This document shows positions 1 through 12,709 of a DNA stretch of 64,000 bases, one piece after another. Origin of the DNA: Blasia pusilla (lineage: Eukaryota > Marchantiophyta > Marchantiopsida > Blasiales); NCBI GenBank assembly GCA_050084515.1, contig CM114274.1:11656001-11720000 (forward strand), read 5' to 3'. Within the stretch, counting starts at the first letter, position 1, and each line of letters starts with the position of its first letter. The notes beneath the pieces are model-generated. The model made no database searches. It had not been told where the DNA came from and saw only the letters and a program-made list of their open reading frames with translations. A program made the position numbers and the translations under genes.

Positions 1-159
1 GCACAGAGAGATGGGAGTTTGCTAATGTAGGACATAGTGGAGTGCCTAGAGATTTGGTGTCTAAGTTTGCTGCTCCAGAGATTGCTAGTTAGCAACCACC
101 ACCCTCCTCTTCTCCAGAGGTCACGAGAGAGACTTCGGAGCCGGTGATTGGTCCTAGGT

Positions 160-2261
160 TGACAGAAGCGGAGAGGAGACGAGTGTTGCACTTCTTGTGG
201 AGATTCATGGACTATTTTGCATAAAGTATGGACGACTTGGGTATGCAGAAGGGTCCACGTATTCGGATCAAGGTGGATAGTGATACTCCTATCTTCTAAC
301 GACCCTACAAGTATTCTAACATGGAGCAAGCCTTGATTCAAAGTAGGAGTCAAGACTTGGCTGACGCTGGACTGGTGGAGAGATCACGTGGAGAGCATGC
401 ATTTGCCACAGTTACGCCGACAAAGAAGGACATGCATGGCCATTGGACCGATAGGCAGATGTGTGAGGATTACCGCCCTATCAATCGGCATACAAAGTCC
501 GAGTGCTATGCTATGACTACTTCCGAGGATATCTTTGATGCGGTGGGTCATGCAAGGATCTTTAGTTGTTTGGATCTCGTGCTAGCTATCATCAGTTGAC
601 CATCCGAGTAGAGGACAAAGAGAAGATAGCATTTTGGGGGATATATCCTTTCGAGAAGGATTGTTTGTACCAATGGCGGTTCTTACCATTTGGGTTGAAG
701 GACGCCCCTGCAGGTTTTTAGCTAGTCATGGATAGGATTCTGGCTAGTTTGGATAATGTGAGATATTCTATCGATGACATTATTGTCTTTAGTGCCACAG
801 TTGAGGAGCATGAGAGACATCTCGAGGAGGTGTTTCGACGATTGCAATAACATGGGCTAAAGTTACATCCAGGCAACTGCAAGTTCTTCCATGACCAGAT
901 CGAGTACCTTGGACACACCATTTAACCAAGGGGTATTAGAGTTCAAGAGACAAAGGTGGAGGCCATAGCGCGCATTCCCCGCTCTACAGATGTGAGTCGA
1001 GTTCAAGCTTTCATGGGATTGGTGAACTACTACCGACGATACGTGAAGGGCTTTAGTGCGATTGCAAAGGCACTCACTTTGCTGACTAGGCGAGACTAGG
1101 AGTGGTTTTTGGGAGATGATCAAGAGCGAGCATTTCAGGAGCTCAAGGATAGGTTGATGTCCTCGCCCATTTTGAGGAGACCTATGTGTGGTTGTCCGTT
1201 CTAGTTACATACGGATTGGAGTATGTTGGGACTAGGAGTGGTGCTCACTCAGAGAGATGATAAGGGGAAGGAGTTTGTAGTGGCGTATGGGAGCCGCTTG
1301 AGCAATGTTGTGGAGGTGAAGTACACCTCCAATGAGGGGGAGTGCTTAGCTGGAGTCCAAGAAATGGCCCATTTCACATACTATTTGTTCGGGAATCCTT
1401 TCACACTCATCATTGATCATCAACCACTAAGATGGTTGAAGGAGTCTGACAAGCTTACAAGGAAGCTTGCTAGATGGTCACTCTTGTTGAAAGAGTACGA
1501 ATTTTAGGTTGTCCATCACCTAGGACATCTGAACCATGATGCGGACGGGTTGAGCCGTAACCCATGCACGAGCCAGAGCGATGCAGCTGGAGCGTGGGGG
1601 CTTGGTGAGAGTGATGAGGAGATGGTGTCGGGCTGGCACGCATCTGCCTATTTGAGGCTCTTGGCTATGTCAGGTCAACACGAGGCATCCACTTTAGGAG
1701 GGATATTGGATAGTGAGTCCTCATATCTAGATGCTAGTGAGGAGTCAGTAGGGACTGGAGACATCTACAATGATCAGATGGTCATGGAGTACCTCCGCAT
1801 CTATCGCTCAGCATCGCGATACTCTAAGGTACGTGACTACGCGTGGAGGAAGTTATCCTCAACGCGACACGTAGCCTCCTCGAAAAATTCATCTTGGCGA
1901 TTATGTCTACCTACAAGAGACAACACCAACGATATTGGATATGACGGCATGACGCACTATTCTATGAGTGCAAGAGATTTTACCTTCAGGAGTCTTTGTT
2001 TTAGAGGGTCGTGAGGATACCATTTGGAAAGATCATATGCATAAATGTGTGCCATATCATCTTCCAAACGTGGATGGGAGGATTGATCCGAGCTTGACAA
2101 TTTTTCTTGCATGCTTGAGATGCATGTTGTATGGGTCTACTAGAGGCGTAGCCACGATGGTAGTTTATGATGGGTTTTCTCGAGGATGGCATATGTTGTG
2201 TTTGATGCCGCCTCTTGACTTGGTTCCTCAGGAACGTTGGCTTTGTCCCATATGTATATAG
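160..2261 (+). pseudogene. Ty3/gypsy pol remnant, copy 1 (RT, RNase H, PHD finger; integrase deleted)
   Basis: Translated pieces in changing frames read as a Ty3/gypsy polyprotein. Reverse transcriptase begins near 440 (CEDYRPIN) and the catalytic box survives as RYSIDDIIVFS near 760-790. The RT-RNase H connection is near 1000-1060 (YYRRYVKGFSAIAKA). RNase H runs about 1200-1560 (GLGVVLTQRDD, IDHQPLRWL). In-frame stops at about 598, 718, 850, 925, 1099, 1203 and 1507, plus frame changes, show it is dead. After the RNase H tail and linker (SDEEMVSGWHAS, near 1610), the sequence jumps near 1880 to a segment (DYVYLQ) that lies after integrase in the second copy at 32.5-35.0 kb. About 1 kb covering integrase is therefore missing. 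A decayed PHD finger closes the ORF. Confidence 0.88.
2115..2261 (+). other. Decayed PHD-finger domain at the 3' end of gypsy copy 1
   Basis: The last 48 codons before the stop at 2259-2261 match the PHD-like domain of the second gypsy copy at 34835-34980. The end is well kept (SRGWHMLC and WLCPIC). Two of the early zinc ligands are replaced by tyrosine or phenylalanine (CMLY, YDGF), as expected after mutation in a dead copy. Confidence 0.7.
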
Positions 2262-2438
2262 ATGTGATAGGTAGATACAAGATGACTCTTGATGTTATGG
2301 ATTGCAAAAAGGTGACTAACAATGGGGCGACATAGCACCCGACCTCTTGATCTAGCACCGAAAAGATGCATAGCATTAAGACTTTTTTTGTAGGCTATCA
2401 GGAGTTAGAGGGACCTAACTACCAGCTAGGGGGGCGAT

Positions 2439-3232
2439 TGGGGTTGTCCAGTCGCTCGTGTATAGAGATGTTAGGATTCATAGCTAGATGGATCTTAGAT
2501 ATGTCTCTACATGACAGCCGATGTATATTGACAGCGATGTGTATTTGCACGACAGCTATCATGCTAGATGAGGTGTAGGGCGAGATGGTATCGAGGCCTT
2601 ATAGGGGTCTTGTACTTCCCTATTTTGAGAGGTCATATGTGACGTGCTCTCAAGAGGTGACCTACAAGTGTAAGTCACCCTTCCCTTTATGAGAAGTGGC
2701 AACCTTGGAGAGGTTGACCTTCCTAGCCATGTATAGCTCCACTTGGACCTATAGGGTCATGGGTTAGTTGGTATGGAATTATAGGGTCGTGGGTTAGTTG
2801 GTAGTTGGTCTCATGAAGGGACCACATGTATAGTTTTTAGGGAGCTAGTACGGATGTACTACAGGTTGGTAGTGACGTGCTAGGAGCAAGGTAACCTATG
2901 TGTACAGGTCATCCATGGAGGTGCCTAGGGGGATATACCTCGGATGAGGCTCATTTGGAGCTCATCTCCTTAGGATTGCACACCCTTGTTGGGATCTGTG
3001 ATACAACGCAACTTGCATGTATTGAGCCTCGATTCTCTCTTGAAGAGTGGGCAAGGAGTGATCAAGAAGGAGATTACACATTTTGGAAATCCTTGTGTAT
3101 ACTTGCTCTTGTTGTTACACCAGTGTGTATCAAAATCATGAGTATGGCCGTTTGGATGAAGCACGATTGATTAGAGATTTCATGAGAGCTTACAGTGCGT
3201 ATTCAACTTTATTGGGGGAGTCCATTTGTTCA
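2439..3232 (+). repeat. 3' LTR of gypsy copy 1 (probable)
   Basis: A purine tract (AGCTAGGGGGGCG) just before 2439 matches the tract before the LTR at 35058. The sequence then starts TG. It contains a conserved stretch at about 2458-2555 that recurs at 3233-3328 and marks the LTR start. An internal 28-bp direct repeat lies near 2750-2800. The right edge is set by the start of the second partial copy and is uncertain by some tens of bases. Confidence 0.6.
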
Positions 3233-3328
3233 TGTGTAGAGATTTTTTGATTCATAGCTAGATGGATCTTAGACATATGTGTGCATGACAGCCGATGTAT
3301 ATTGGCAACGATATGTATTCGCACAACA
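3233..3328 (+). repeat. Truncated second LTR start (gypsy copy 1)
   Basis: About 95 bp repeating the beginning of the preceding LTR (shared GATTCATAGCTAGATGGATC and GACAGCCGATGTATATTG). It begins TG and ends ACA, at the same place where the corresponding partial repeat of gypsy copy 2 ends (35813). Confidence 0.6.
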
Positions 3329-3780
3329 ATGGCGTACCTATGGAGAACCAAAATCTACAACGTGGAGGTATTTATGAGAAGAGTTATTTTTAGAGGTCAT
3401 AAATATCTTCTTCATCAAAACTACTAGTGTAAGCCAATGTGATACAGTAGTTTTAATTATCTCTTATAATTAACTTTGAAAATTTTCAAGTGCCATTTTA
3501 ATTTAATTTTAAAAGACACTACTTACAAATGTCAAGAAAAAAATACAATTGAAGGCACATTATCTACTAATAAATTTTTTTTTCCTTATTTCTCTATATA
3601 TATTTTCTTTTCATACATCATACACATGACAAAGCTTTGAAAGAAAACCCCTAAAAATCTAAGTCCCTTTAATCGGGATGTTTGTTAGGATAGTGGTAGC
3701 ATCTAAAGGAAGTTAGTGAAAGTCAATGACTTGGTAAACAGAAGTTGCCTACGGGCAATGCTATCTTGGTCTATATTTTA
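3329..3780. other. AT-rich spacer, no gene seen
   Basis: The stretch is AT-rich with many stops in all frames. I see no coding segment, RNA gene or named repeat in it. Confidence 0.6.
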
Positions 3781-3783
3781 CTA

Positions 3784-4190
3784 GTGGGCGGCCTGTGCCA
3801 TGCACGGGACTGAAGGGACTAATCACGTTGCACACAAGATCTTTTTCTTGCTACCCGTAGAGGGAGAAACAATTTCTTGCTACCCATAGAAGAGATATAT
3901 TTTCTTTTTGCCGTGTTGGTAGATGTCAACCAAAGAGACATTTGCAAATCAAGAGGCACTCTCCAGTAATAATATACTAGCCAGTATCTATGCCATGCAC
4001 ACAATATACTAGCCAGTGCCCATGCTATGCATGTGTGATATTTAATCTCTCTTTAATTCAACTCCCTCTCTCAAAGTGGCATGTGTCGACACCATAGGAG
4101 CCCGTAGACGACATATGTCAACACCTGACTAGGGTTTCTTCAAACCTATCCTCTTTTAATTATATAGATAATATAATATAGACTAGTTAG
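3784..4190 (-). mobile_element. Cluster of Helitron-like 3' ends
   Basis: Read on the minus strand, the pattern 'GTGCATGGCAC-type hairpin, short spacer, CTAGT' ends at about 3784 (CCCGTGCATGGCACAGG then CCACTAGT). Similar, more degenerate, ends occur near 3966, 4007 and 4184. Plant Helitrons end in a short hairpin followed by CTRR next to a target T. All lie in the same orientation, which suggests repeated insertion or end-to-end nesting. No helicase is seen here. Confidence 0.5.
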
Positions 4191-4199
4191 AACCCGTCC

Positions 4200-5900
4200 T
4201 ATAACCCTAAAATGCTCGCTCACGTCACCTAAATTCTCACACCCGATTATGCCACATTGGGGACTTAAAATGACACGTGGTGAACCATCAAGTGTTGCCA
4301 TTTGAAATTGATTTAAATTTATAGATTTAAATTCGGGTACAAGATTCCCTTGGAGAAGCCCACGCCCAAATGCAATTCGGTGGGTGGAACGAGCTTCCTT
4401 CATTTCTCACTTTCTTCTAACTACTACTCCCTTGCAATGTTTGCGGAGAGTAGGGGCTAGGAGTATACCTAGCTAGCAAAAATCTGAAAATTCCCTGAGG
4501 AATGTGCATTTTCTGGTTGCAAATCCAACAGGGGATGGAGATTTCCGGACAACCTACTGGCCAAGAATTGACACTACGGATTTATGCTAAGTTCTTGATA
4601 ATATCTGAGGGAAATTGGATATTTAGGTGAAATTACTATCAATTTTTGGTTGTGAGCCATACCGGGTACATCGGCTTACTCTCGTATCAACTACCAACTG
4701 ACAGAAGACTGAAAGATTTTAGTATTTCCGCCTCGGAGGGTTAAGTGTTGAGATTCAATTAATCTCACCCTCCATGGTAAGGCAAGCCGTTAGGTCGAGT
4801 GAGGCAGGGCCGCAACAAGACTCGGGAGCCACGGAAGAGGGCCTGAGGGGGTAGTCTGGAGGGGGGTCAAAGGGGGCTGCCATTTGCATGCCTCTTGAGT
4901 CCCTACTCCTTGCTCCTCTTGCCGAGTCTCGCGCTCAACTCTTTGTGCTTAGTTGAGTCTGTTATCCTCTTGAAACGCCTTGCTGAGCTAGAGTCAATCG
5001 AGTCTCTAGGCTACCATTTGCTGTGTAGGAACCCAATCTAGATAAGGCTTTTTCTCTTGATGCACTCGTTCTTGATGCTTGACTCTCCATGGTTGCGCTT
5101 GAGCGTACACTCTTTATTGCATGAGTATCCGCCACTCCAGAGTCCGAACTCTCCATTCCTTTGTTGCTATTTGTTGTACATGAACCCAATCCGGATTAGG
5201 CTATCTCGGAGAGTCTGAGGGTTTGAGTCTCAATGAAGTTTTTTATGTCTTCGAGAGTCAGGGGGTTCAAGTCTCAACAAAGCTACGAGAGTGCATGCTT
5301 GATTTTTTTTTCTCTATTGTCTCTGCGTCTTCATGGTTTCTCCCTTGTATTCTACAATCCAAGCGACTATATGTGACCATGATGAACTCTTCCCTTTGCT
5401 AATTTATAGCCCGTTGGAGTTAATTTGTTAATTTACAACCAGCTGGAGTTACTTTGCCACTTGTGACATCACATTGTTTTGCGTTTGATGCTAGATTTAT
5501 GTTTGATTGATAACACCCAGATATAGTTGCCACTTTTTTTGCTTATGCGTAGTTTCTTCAAGCCGCTAATTTGTAGCTTGTTCATGCACTTGATTTTCTT
5601 GCCAACTACTAAGGTTCTAAAGATAGTTCAGATCCACACCTTTCTACCCTTGCAATTCTTAAGGCGTGGGGGATTGGCATTTGCTACTGCCTCTCAATAT
5701 TTTGTCCTCAATCATTGTAGTGGCTTCTAGCTTAAGCTTTGAAAGCCTTTGATCATAAGCCTTGAGTGGGGTTTTAGGGATCGTGGGTTTGGGTTACTCT
5801 GGTGAAGAACAATGTTGCAAATAACCTTTGTTTAGAATACATTAGGTCATTTACACTCTGATTTAGTATCTACGTCATAGTTCCAAACTCTCTTAGCCTC
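4200..5900. other. Non-coding flank of the hAT remnant; internal direct repeats
   Basis: No protein could be recognised. Two diverged direct repeats of about 40 bp are visible at 5013-5050 and 5161-5200 (both contain GAACCCAATC). Each is followed by a related phrase (GAGAGTCTGAGGGTTTGAG near 5211, and GAGAGTCAGGGGGTTCAAG near 5254). This is probably the 5' part or upstream flank of the hAT element; no convincing terminal inverted repeat was found. Confidence 0.4.
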
Positions 5901-5903
5901 TGC

Positions 5904-8066
5904 ATGGCTAAGAGACAACAACTTTTGAATAAGATGCTATACAAGGATGTTAGTCAAGACTTTGCAGAGGATAACAGTAGATTAGGATTATCAAATGGGA
6001 GGGAAGGGGATAAAGCGAATGCTCCTTTAATAAGTTGGAGTGGGAAAAATAGATTGGCTTGGAAGGATGTTTGGTATACCTTATTTGATTGGATAGAATT
6101 CCATGTAGAATCTGGTTGGATTTTTTGCAAAGCTTGTAGACAGTGTAAGAGGGAAAGCTCTTTTGCTAGGGATGGTGGCATTACTTGTAAGGTTTTGGCC
6201 TTCACAGATCATGGTAAATCCAATGAGCACATGAACCTTGCATGGGCTACGAATATAGGGAACATATCCATGGCCAAGGCTATAGCCACTACAAATCTTA
6301 CTTGTGCTCTTGCTCTTTTGACTTTGTTCAAATATGCGTATTTCATTGCAAAGGAAGCCTTGCCATTTGCAAAATTCTCAAATATGTGTAAGCCATTGAT
6401 TTTTTTTAATGCACCTTTAACCCGAGACTTGTACCAAGATAAAAAAAGGTTGTGCGGATATATGTTATTATATTAGCTAGGTTCTTCTTAGGAGGAACCT
6501 TGCTAAAGTGCAACAATCTCCTTTCTTTGGGATCATGATTGATGAGTCCACTGACAAATCTGTTACTGAACATCTTGTAATATTTGCAACCTACTTAGAT
6601 GAGGGCCAGGTTGAGAGTTCTTTTATAGGATTGCAACAATGTCCAAGGAAATGTGCGAATGCAATCACTAACAATCTGTTGGAGTTGATTAAGGATTCAA
6701 GACTAGAGGGATAAAAAATGATGACTTTTGAATGTGATAGACTCGGTGATAGAGCTTCCACTATGGTAGGGAGTCAGAATGGAATAGCCTCTTAGTTGAA
6801 ACAGAAGATAAACCCTTTTATCTTATCTGTGCATTGTGTGGTGCATAGGACAAACCCAACTGCTTTATCAACAACAAAAGGTGTAGGGTGTAAAGATATA
6901 TCTATAGAACTAGATTCGATCTTGAATGTAGTAGCTAGATATTTTAGAAGGTCTTCTAAGAGGAACTATGGTCTTGCAACTTTGCAAGAGAAATTGAACA
7001 ATTCTTAGAAGATGATGAAGAGCTGTCATAAAATTTACTAGTTGTCACGTTGGCACGTTGTTACTACTTTATGTGACTCATTGGAATCTGTCCTTACTTA
7101 TTTCAGAGACATCTCCCCCTTTGAAGATGATGGTAATGCTACCAATTTGTATAACAAACTGAGATCATTTCAAATGATCTATGAGTTGTACTTTTTGGCA
7201 TATATTTTGTTTCTTCTTATTAACTTGAGTAAGGCGTTCCAATATAAGTTTGTAGATGTTAGTACCATAGCTAGTATTTTGACTTCTGAAATAGCTTCCA
7301 TAACAATGAATTTTGTGATGGAGAACCCTGCTCTAAATGTTTCTACTTTCTCTGAAGAAATTGGTTATCATGTTCTACCAAACTTTGGTCCTCTAGGGGA
7401 TATTTGAAACGTTTACAATCTAAGATTAGGGGCCAAAAGTTCCATAGCATTGAAATTTTGAGGGTTCGGACAGGAAAGGATCTAGGAGTTGTCTTATTGT
7501 TTCAAAAGAAACTTTCTGAGAGTGTTTGCGTAGCTTTACAAGATTGGTTCAAGGATAATAATTTGATTAGTACTATGAGGATAATGAATCCTCTACATAT
7601 GCCTTCAAGGCAAGAGGGACTGAACACCTAGGGTTGTTAGGAATTGGATGACCTTTGTGCACATTTTGGCATGGACTTACCCTTCAAAGGCTACTTGCAG
7701 CCTTCTTTAGTGAGTGTAGGAGGTGTGAAACAAGAGTTTCAATCATTTAAGCTCATGACCACCATAGAGTGGAAAAATCGAAACTTCAAAGACTTGTGGG
7801 CTATGGTAAGCTGGAGCCCGTCCTCGCAATGTAAGTTCTCTAACTTGCTCATTTTAGCCAACATTGCTAGGGTACAATGTGTTAGTACTGCTATTTTTGA
7901 GAGAGCCTTCTCTGTGCTAAATGGGATTAAGACTAAAAGTAGGAATAGATTAATGACAAAGCATTTGGATATTGTTCTTAGGATTGTCTTAGAGGGGAAA
8001 ACAGATGATTATGAAACTTTGTTGGTTGAATCTGTAGTTCTTTGGAAAAAACTCAACATACTTTAG
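5904..8066 (+). pseudogene. hAT-superfamily transposase, broken
   Basis: The reading frame starts at an ATG at 5904 (MAKRQQLL). An N-terminal region with Cys pairs (FCKACRQCKRES, near 6123) resembles the zinc-finger-like start of ZNF862-type hAT proteins. The RNase-H-like core begins at about 6520 (GIMIDESTDKSVTEHLVIF), and the C-terminal dimerisation block is at 7870-8040 (CVSTAIFERAFSVLNGIKTK). These features are diagnostic of hAT cut-and-paste transposases. The frame is interrupted by stops at about 6475, 6713, 6796 and 7006 and by changes near 7405 and 7632, so no active product is expected. The length across the breaks (about 700 codons) is normal for the family. Confidence 0.85.
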
Positions 8067-8069
8067 CTA

Positions 8070-9055
8070 TGTGTAATACACATAACTCTCTAGATTGGCA
8101 TACTATGCCAATCCAGAGAGATATGTTTATGATATAGACATTCCACCAAAGGTTCATGTATATTTAGATACTTTAGACCCAAGTGGAGTTGTAGTGGATG
8201 TGTAAGATGTGGGGGGAAAGTTGGGAATAGGGGTTCCTTTTGTAAAACATTGAATCTTCTCTTAAGAAATTGTATTATGGAGGGGAATGATCCTTGGCTC
8301 CCAATTGGTGGGAATTCTAGCCAAGTTTAATTCCTCTCAAGGATGACTTAGTCCCAAAAAAGGTTGAAATAATTTGCTTTACAAGTAGAAAATGAAGTCC
8401 AAAAGAGGCCGGGAAAAGTTTCAGATTGGTTTTTCTATTCCCCGGATATCAGCCGAATAACCTTCTAGGTGATTAGAAATGAACTGTGGAAAAAAATTTT
8501 GAAGACTTATTGAGAATTAAGAAAAACTCAAAAACTTACGAGGATTCCAAATGCAACCTTTTTAAACAACTTAAAAATTTTAATTACCCATATATTCAAT
8601 CATATTAATCATCTTTATTATTATGGGAGAGCGCATTCTTGATTTGCAAGCACTTATATGCTTGAATTCGACAGCGAAAAAAAATTGAATTTTTGTACAA
8701 CATTATTAATTTCTTCCCTTCACATACTAATCGCACATACATCTCATATATATTATTATAAGAGAATGTCTTTTTTTTATTTGTAAACATCTTTCAACAA
8801 GAAAAACATTTTCTAAATTTAATTTATATGTAAAATCATGAAATCTGTACATTAATTCTTTTAATATTTATTATTATTTAAAATATTTTTTAAAAACTCC
8901 CCGGAGCTTCGCGCGTGACCGCACTCCGTACGTACCTACCAACCAAATCGAGTGGAAGGGATTGTGAGCGGATAATGGAATCACGTGGCTAGATGATAAG
9001 CTAAATGAAGAGGAAAAGTTGTTCGGAGAGTCGAAACCAGAGAGAGTCATTGGTA
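8070..9055. other. AT-rich non-coding stretch
   Basis: No coding segment was recognised. The region is AT-rich with long A and T runs between 8500 and 8900. It probably contains the 3' end of the hAT element and unrelated spacer. Confidence 0.5.
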
Positions 9056-9058
9056 CGT

Positions 9059-9090
9059 ACTCAATACTACTCAGCGGAGTAGTATTGAGT
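9059..9090. repeat. Perfect 14-bp inverted repeat
   Basis: ACTCAATACTACTC, a 4-base loop AGCG, and GAGTAGTATTGAGT form a perfect hairpin. No gene starts or ends clearly beside it, so its role is unknown. Confidence 0.8.
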
Positions 9091-9119
9091 CCTACAGGAG
9101 TCCTCGGAAGTTTCCGCTT

Positions 9120-11560
9120 TCAAAAAGGGCAATAAATCTGGAGGTATGCGGAGCAGATTCCTCCCGTCCGGTCTGGCCCGCCCTTATTCGATAACCGGTA
9201 CATCTCCGGTTTCCCGGTTATATTTTTTAAGGAGACCCGTATATGCCGTCGGTTCATAGCCGGTGATTGAGACAATGAAACAGGAATTCGATCATTGGAC
9301 CGGCTATGTGCCAGGTCAGCAGGTAACCCGGTTCTCCCGGTCGTTGGTTCTGGCGAAGGCGAAGCTTCCTCCTTACGCTGTGTGAGTGAGCATCGTGCAC
9401 TCTGACAAAGAGGAGTGATGAGCAATCGTTCCAGAATTCATTGTCGACAGTATGAGGAAGAAAGAAAGAATCACGAGGGCCGAGAAGGCACCACTACCAC
9501 TGACTTCGCGATAGCGGTGCAAAAGCCGTGGTAGCTTGTGGTCTCCGAATACAGGGAGAAGGATTGGGAGAGGACAGGGCTGGGATCATTGTATGTTACA
9601 CGGCATTTCCGAGGGGAGTGCTGACCACATTGGGCAGGATGTGTCTGCGGGGCGATGGGAGGTGAGAAAGTTGTAAGAAGATGAGTGTGCCTACTTGATT
9701 CAAATGCCTACTTTCGATCCTCGATACAGTTGGAGGTCATAACTTGAGGAAGCTGAGGTTTCAGGTTATCGATCTCCTTGCCCCGCACTGCACAAGCCCC
9801 CGATGTGGTTTCTCCTCGAAAATGCTGGCTCAGGCAGGAGCAGAGGAACAGAAGTGGCCTTCATCTCTAGTGGAGATGGAGGATTCCCGGATGTCCTGAC
9901 CTTCTGTTGGACGTGGCCGTTCGGCAGTGACTCTATATTCGTCGTCGCGTTTCCGAATGGCGCGATGATGGAAGTGCAAACTACGCCGTCCGCGAGGGCT
10001 CGGGTTCAGAGCTACAGCGGAGAAGTCGTGGCATTACTGGCTCTAGGAGTTTGTGACATGATTTCTTAAAGATGACGGAGACCGATCTCTACAGGCCCAG
10101 TTTCGGTGTAGGATCAGCTTAGCGACCGAAGTTTTTCGCTGAAGGTTTTCGCTCATGTCTTAAAGCTGATCCAGACGAAGGAGATTTCCCGAAATTCATT
10201 CGAATCTTCAAGCGATGTACAGAGTTCGGATGTACGTAAAGGGAAACTTCCGCTGCAAATAACTAAGAGAAGAGTTGCAGAGTGGAATGGTCTTCCCATC
10301 GAGAATCGTTGTCATACTGCCCTGCAGTATTTGAATCAAGTAGACACACTCATCTTCTTCCCAATGGATACCCTGTTGGATGGAGAACCCCCAAAAGAAA
10401 TAAGCGCAGCGGCCCATCTCGATTGGGTTTGTAGGCTACTGTGTTTTTTCTTCTCCTCCCGGTAGTGGGCGGTTCGCTCGTGCTGGAAGGAGATGTCGAG
10501 GAGCTTTTGAGGATGAAAATGGATGCCGAACATTCCTTGGATGTCTTGGAAATCGTAAATGAGGCCTGGGCCCTGAGGTTGGCAGAGGCTTATTTGAAGC
10601 AAGTCGTTACATCATCTCTATGTGGACCCAGCTAGAATCTGCGACCCTGCGCTGGTTCTAACGGATGGTGAACTTTCGTTGTTTGTTGTAGTTCTCAAAG
10701 GCTAACTAGAGTTGATGTGTGATGGCTGAGGATGCTGCATTTCACTGTTAGGGCTAAGTATGGTGGATCGGTACGATGGTGAGTGTACCCTACTTCCATG
10801 TCTCTTTAGGAAACTCTCTTCTCTCATCTTCTCGCGCGGTTTTGTGGTATTCTTACATACAGATTGCAGGTTTTTTGTTTCGAGATAGTTGGTCCAAGAT
10901 CTCACTTACAAGTGGATGGGAAGGACTTTCATGCAGGTCAGAATCTTTATCCCTAGGAGAGGAGGTGAAACCGTTACATCATCTGCGGAGGAGGTGAACC
11001 CGAGCGATGGTCCGCACAAGTTCCCGCACTGCCTGTGCCATTCATTCTCCGCTGCTTCACTCTGAAAACGGCCTTAGATGAGGAGGAGATGCAGCGATTT
11101 GATCTCCAGGAAGAAGAACTTTGGTCTGCAAGAAAATTCTTTCCGATTCGACCAGCAATCGTTGGATCTTGGTCCGACAGCACTTCCGAAACTCGCTGGA
11201 CTCCAACGAGAGGTTGAACTCTTTGAAGTACTCTGAAACGCGGAGTGTACGCAGTGATGTGAAAAGTGCTTCAGGTACTGATCCAGTCAGGAAAAACTAA
11301 CCGCGAGCAACCTGTTCACCGACCAGTAGAAACTCTAGCATTGTATCTCAGAACATGAGCGGGATCAAATCTCAGTTGATCGCTTCCGTTGTAAAGTGTG
11401 GGGATTGAGACACGCTTGCACCCTGGATGACGGAGGATGTTCATACCAGGTAGTGTGAATTGTTCCATGCGACATTCTGCAGGGGCGAGGAAGGTCGTGA
11501 TCTCGCTGAGGTGCTCGTACGATGTCAAATGCTTGATGGAAGGTTAGGATCTAGGTGAGA
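9120..11560. other. Moderately GC-rich region; possible exons, no gene recognised
   Basis: Base composition is higher in GC than the AT-rich flanks and similar to the MDCQ genes at 12.7-17.9 kb. Several short open stretches exist: plus strand 9803-10069, 10441-10635 and 11035-11217; minus strand 9120-9425. None resembles a family I know, and I could not join them with convincing splice sites. A decayed gene or untranslated sequence is possible. Confidence 0.3.
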
Positions 11561-12709
11561 ACAAGAAAAAAAACTTTGGATAAGAAAGCTTATCACCAGT
11601 TAATAGTAAATTGGCTCGTTTAGTGAGCTTGTTTCCATTTGGATGGATGTTATTGAATAAGTTCTTCCTCGTTTAAATTTTCTTCATAATTAAATTATGG
11701 TGTGCACGAAAAACATTTTCAGGAGTGCGTGAGATATGAGATTGGAATGCTTACCATTTTTTAACATTTCTCACACACCTATCAAACTTTATATCAAAAA
11801 GCTGTTTTTTTCTGCAATACATACATCCACCATGTAACATGTTCTAATGAACGACAATCAATAGTGACCGAGAATATCACATCTTCCTTGGCAAATATCC
11901 TTCACGATATGAAAATTTATGCAAAATGTGAGTATACGGAAGGAAAGAATACTGGAAGCATAATAATTAGTGGGACTCCATTGCTCGTAGAATGTCAATC
12001 CTAGTCCACCCTCCATCCACAAAACTAAGATTTGAATGTTAGTGCTATGGACCGCTAATCATACATCTTTTAAATCTACTCATACTTGTCAAATTCGTGC
12101 GAACTCGTTCTTTTAAAAAAAAAACTAGTTCATGTCGCGGGATGCCGCGAGTGCCCTATCGGATTGTTAACAACATATCAAAACTACTGACCATCATCTA
12201 GTTCGTTAATCAAATTCTAACGGAAAGATCGGTAGGTGGGACCCCCGAAATCCTCACACGCATCATGTGGTTGGGGTCAGTACATAAGTTAGTCTTTGTA
12301 TAGGCTTTTAAGAAATCTGTAAAGTTTCGTACTTTGCGCTCCCTCCGAATTAGATAATTAAATTGTCAGAGTCAGCCTAAAGAGGTGGGAGTGACGTTCT
12401 CCCCATTAATTATTAACCAACGGCAGAAAATCGTAAACGGACCTGAACTTCCGAAAAATAAAACGTCATTTGGAGGACCATAAATTCTCCATTCCATGAT
12501 TTTCGGGGCGCGTTAGTTAAATAGGCTAGCAATAGACTTGGACGTCCAGCCGTAAGGCTTGTGACGGGATTTGGTCAGATACGGGTGTGGTCCGACCTAC
12601 GTTCCGTTTTTGAGACGGCCTGTCGGACTCGAATCCGTCCCACCATGAAGTTTGTGAGTTTCAGGATTGTTCGAAACGCATGTCTGTGGTGGTGGCGGCG
12701 GCAACGCCA
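11561..12709. other. Intergenic, with one Helitron-like 3' end near 12125
   Basis: Mostly AT-rich with no coding signal. On the minus strand the hairpin TCGCGGCATCCCGCGA is followed by ACATGAA and CTAGT (CTAG at 12125-12128). This has the form of a Helitron 3' terminus but a different hairpin from those at 3.8 and 55.7-56.2 kb. Confidence 0.4.

Noticed and set aside
4440-8460. Possible hAT terminal inverted repeats (AGCAAAAATCTGAAAATTCC near 4473 versus the reverse complement near 8412-8440)
   Set aside because: The match is weak, and no 8-bp target duplication could be seen.
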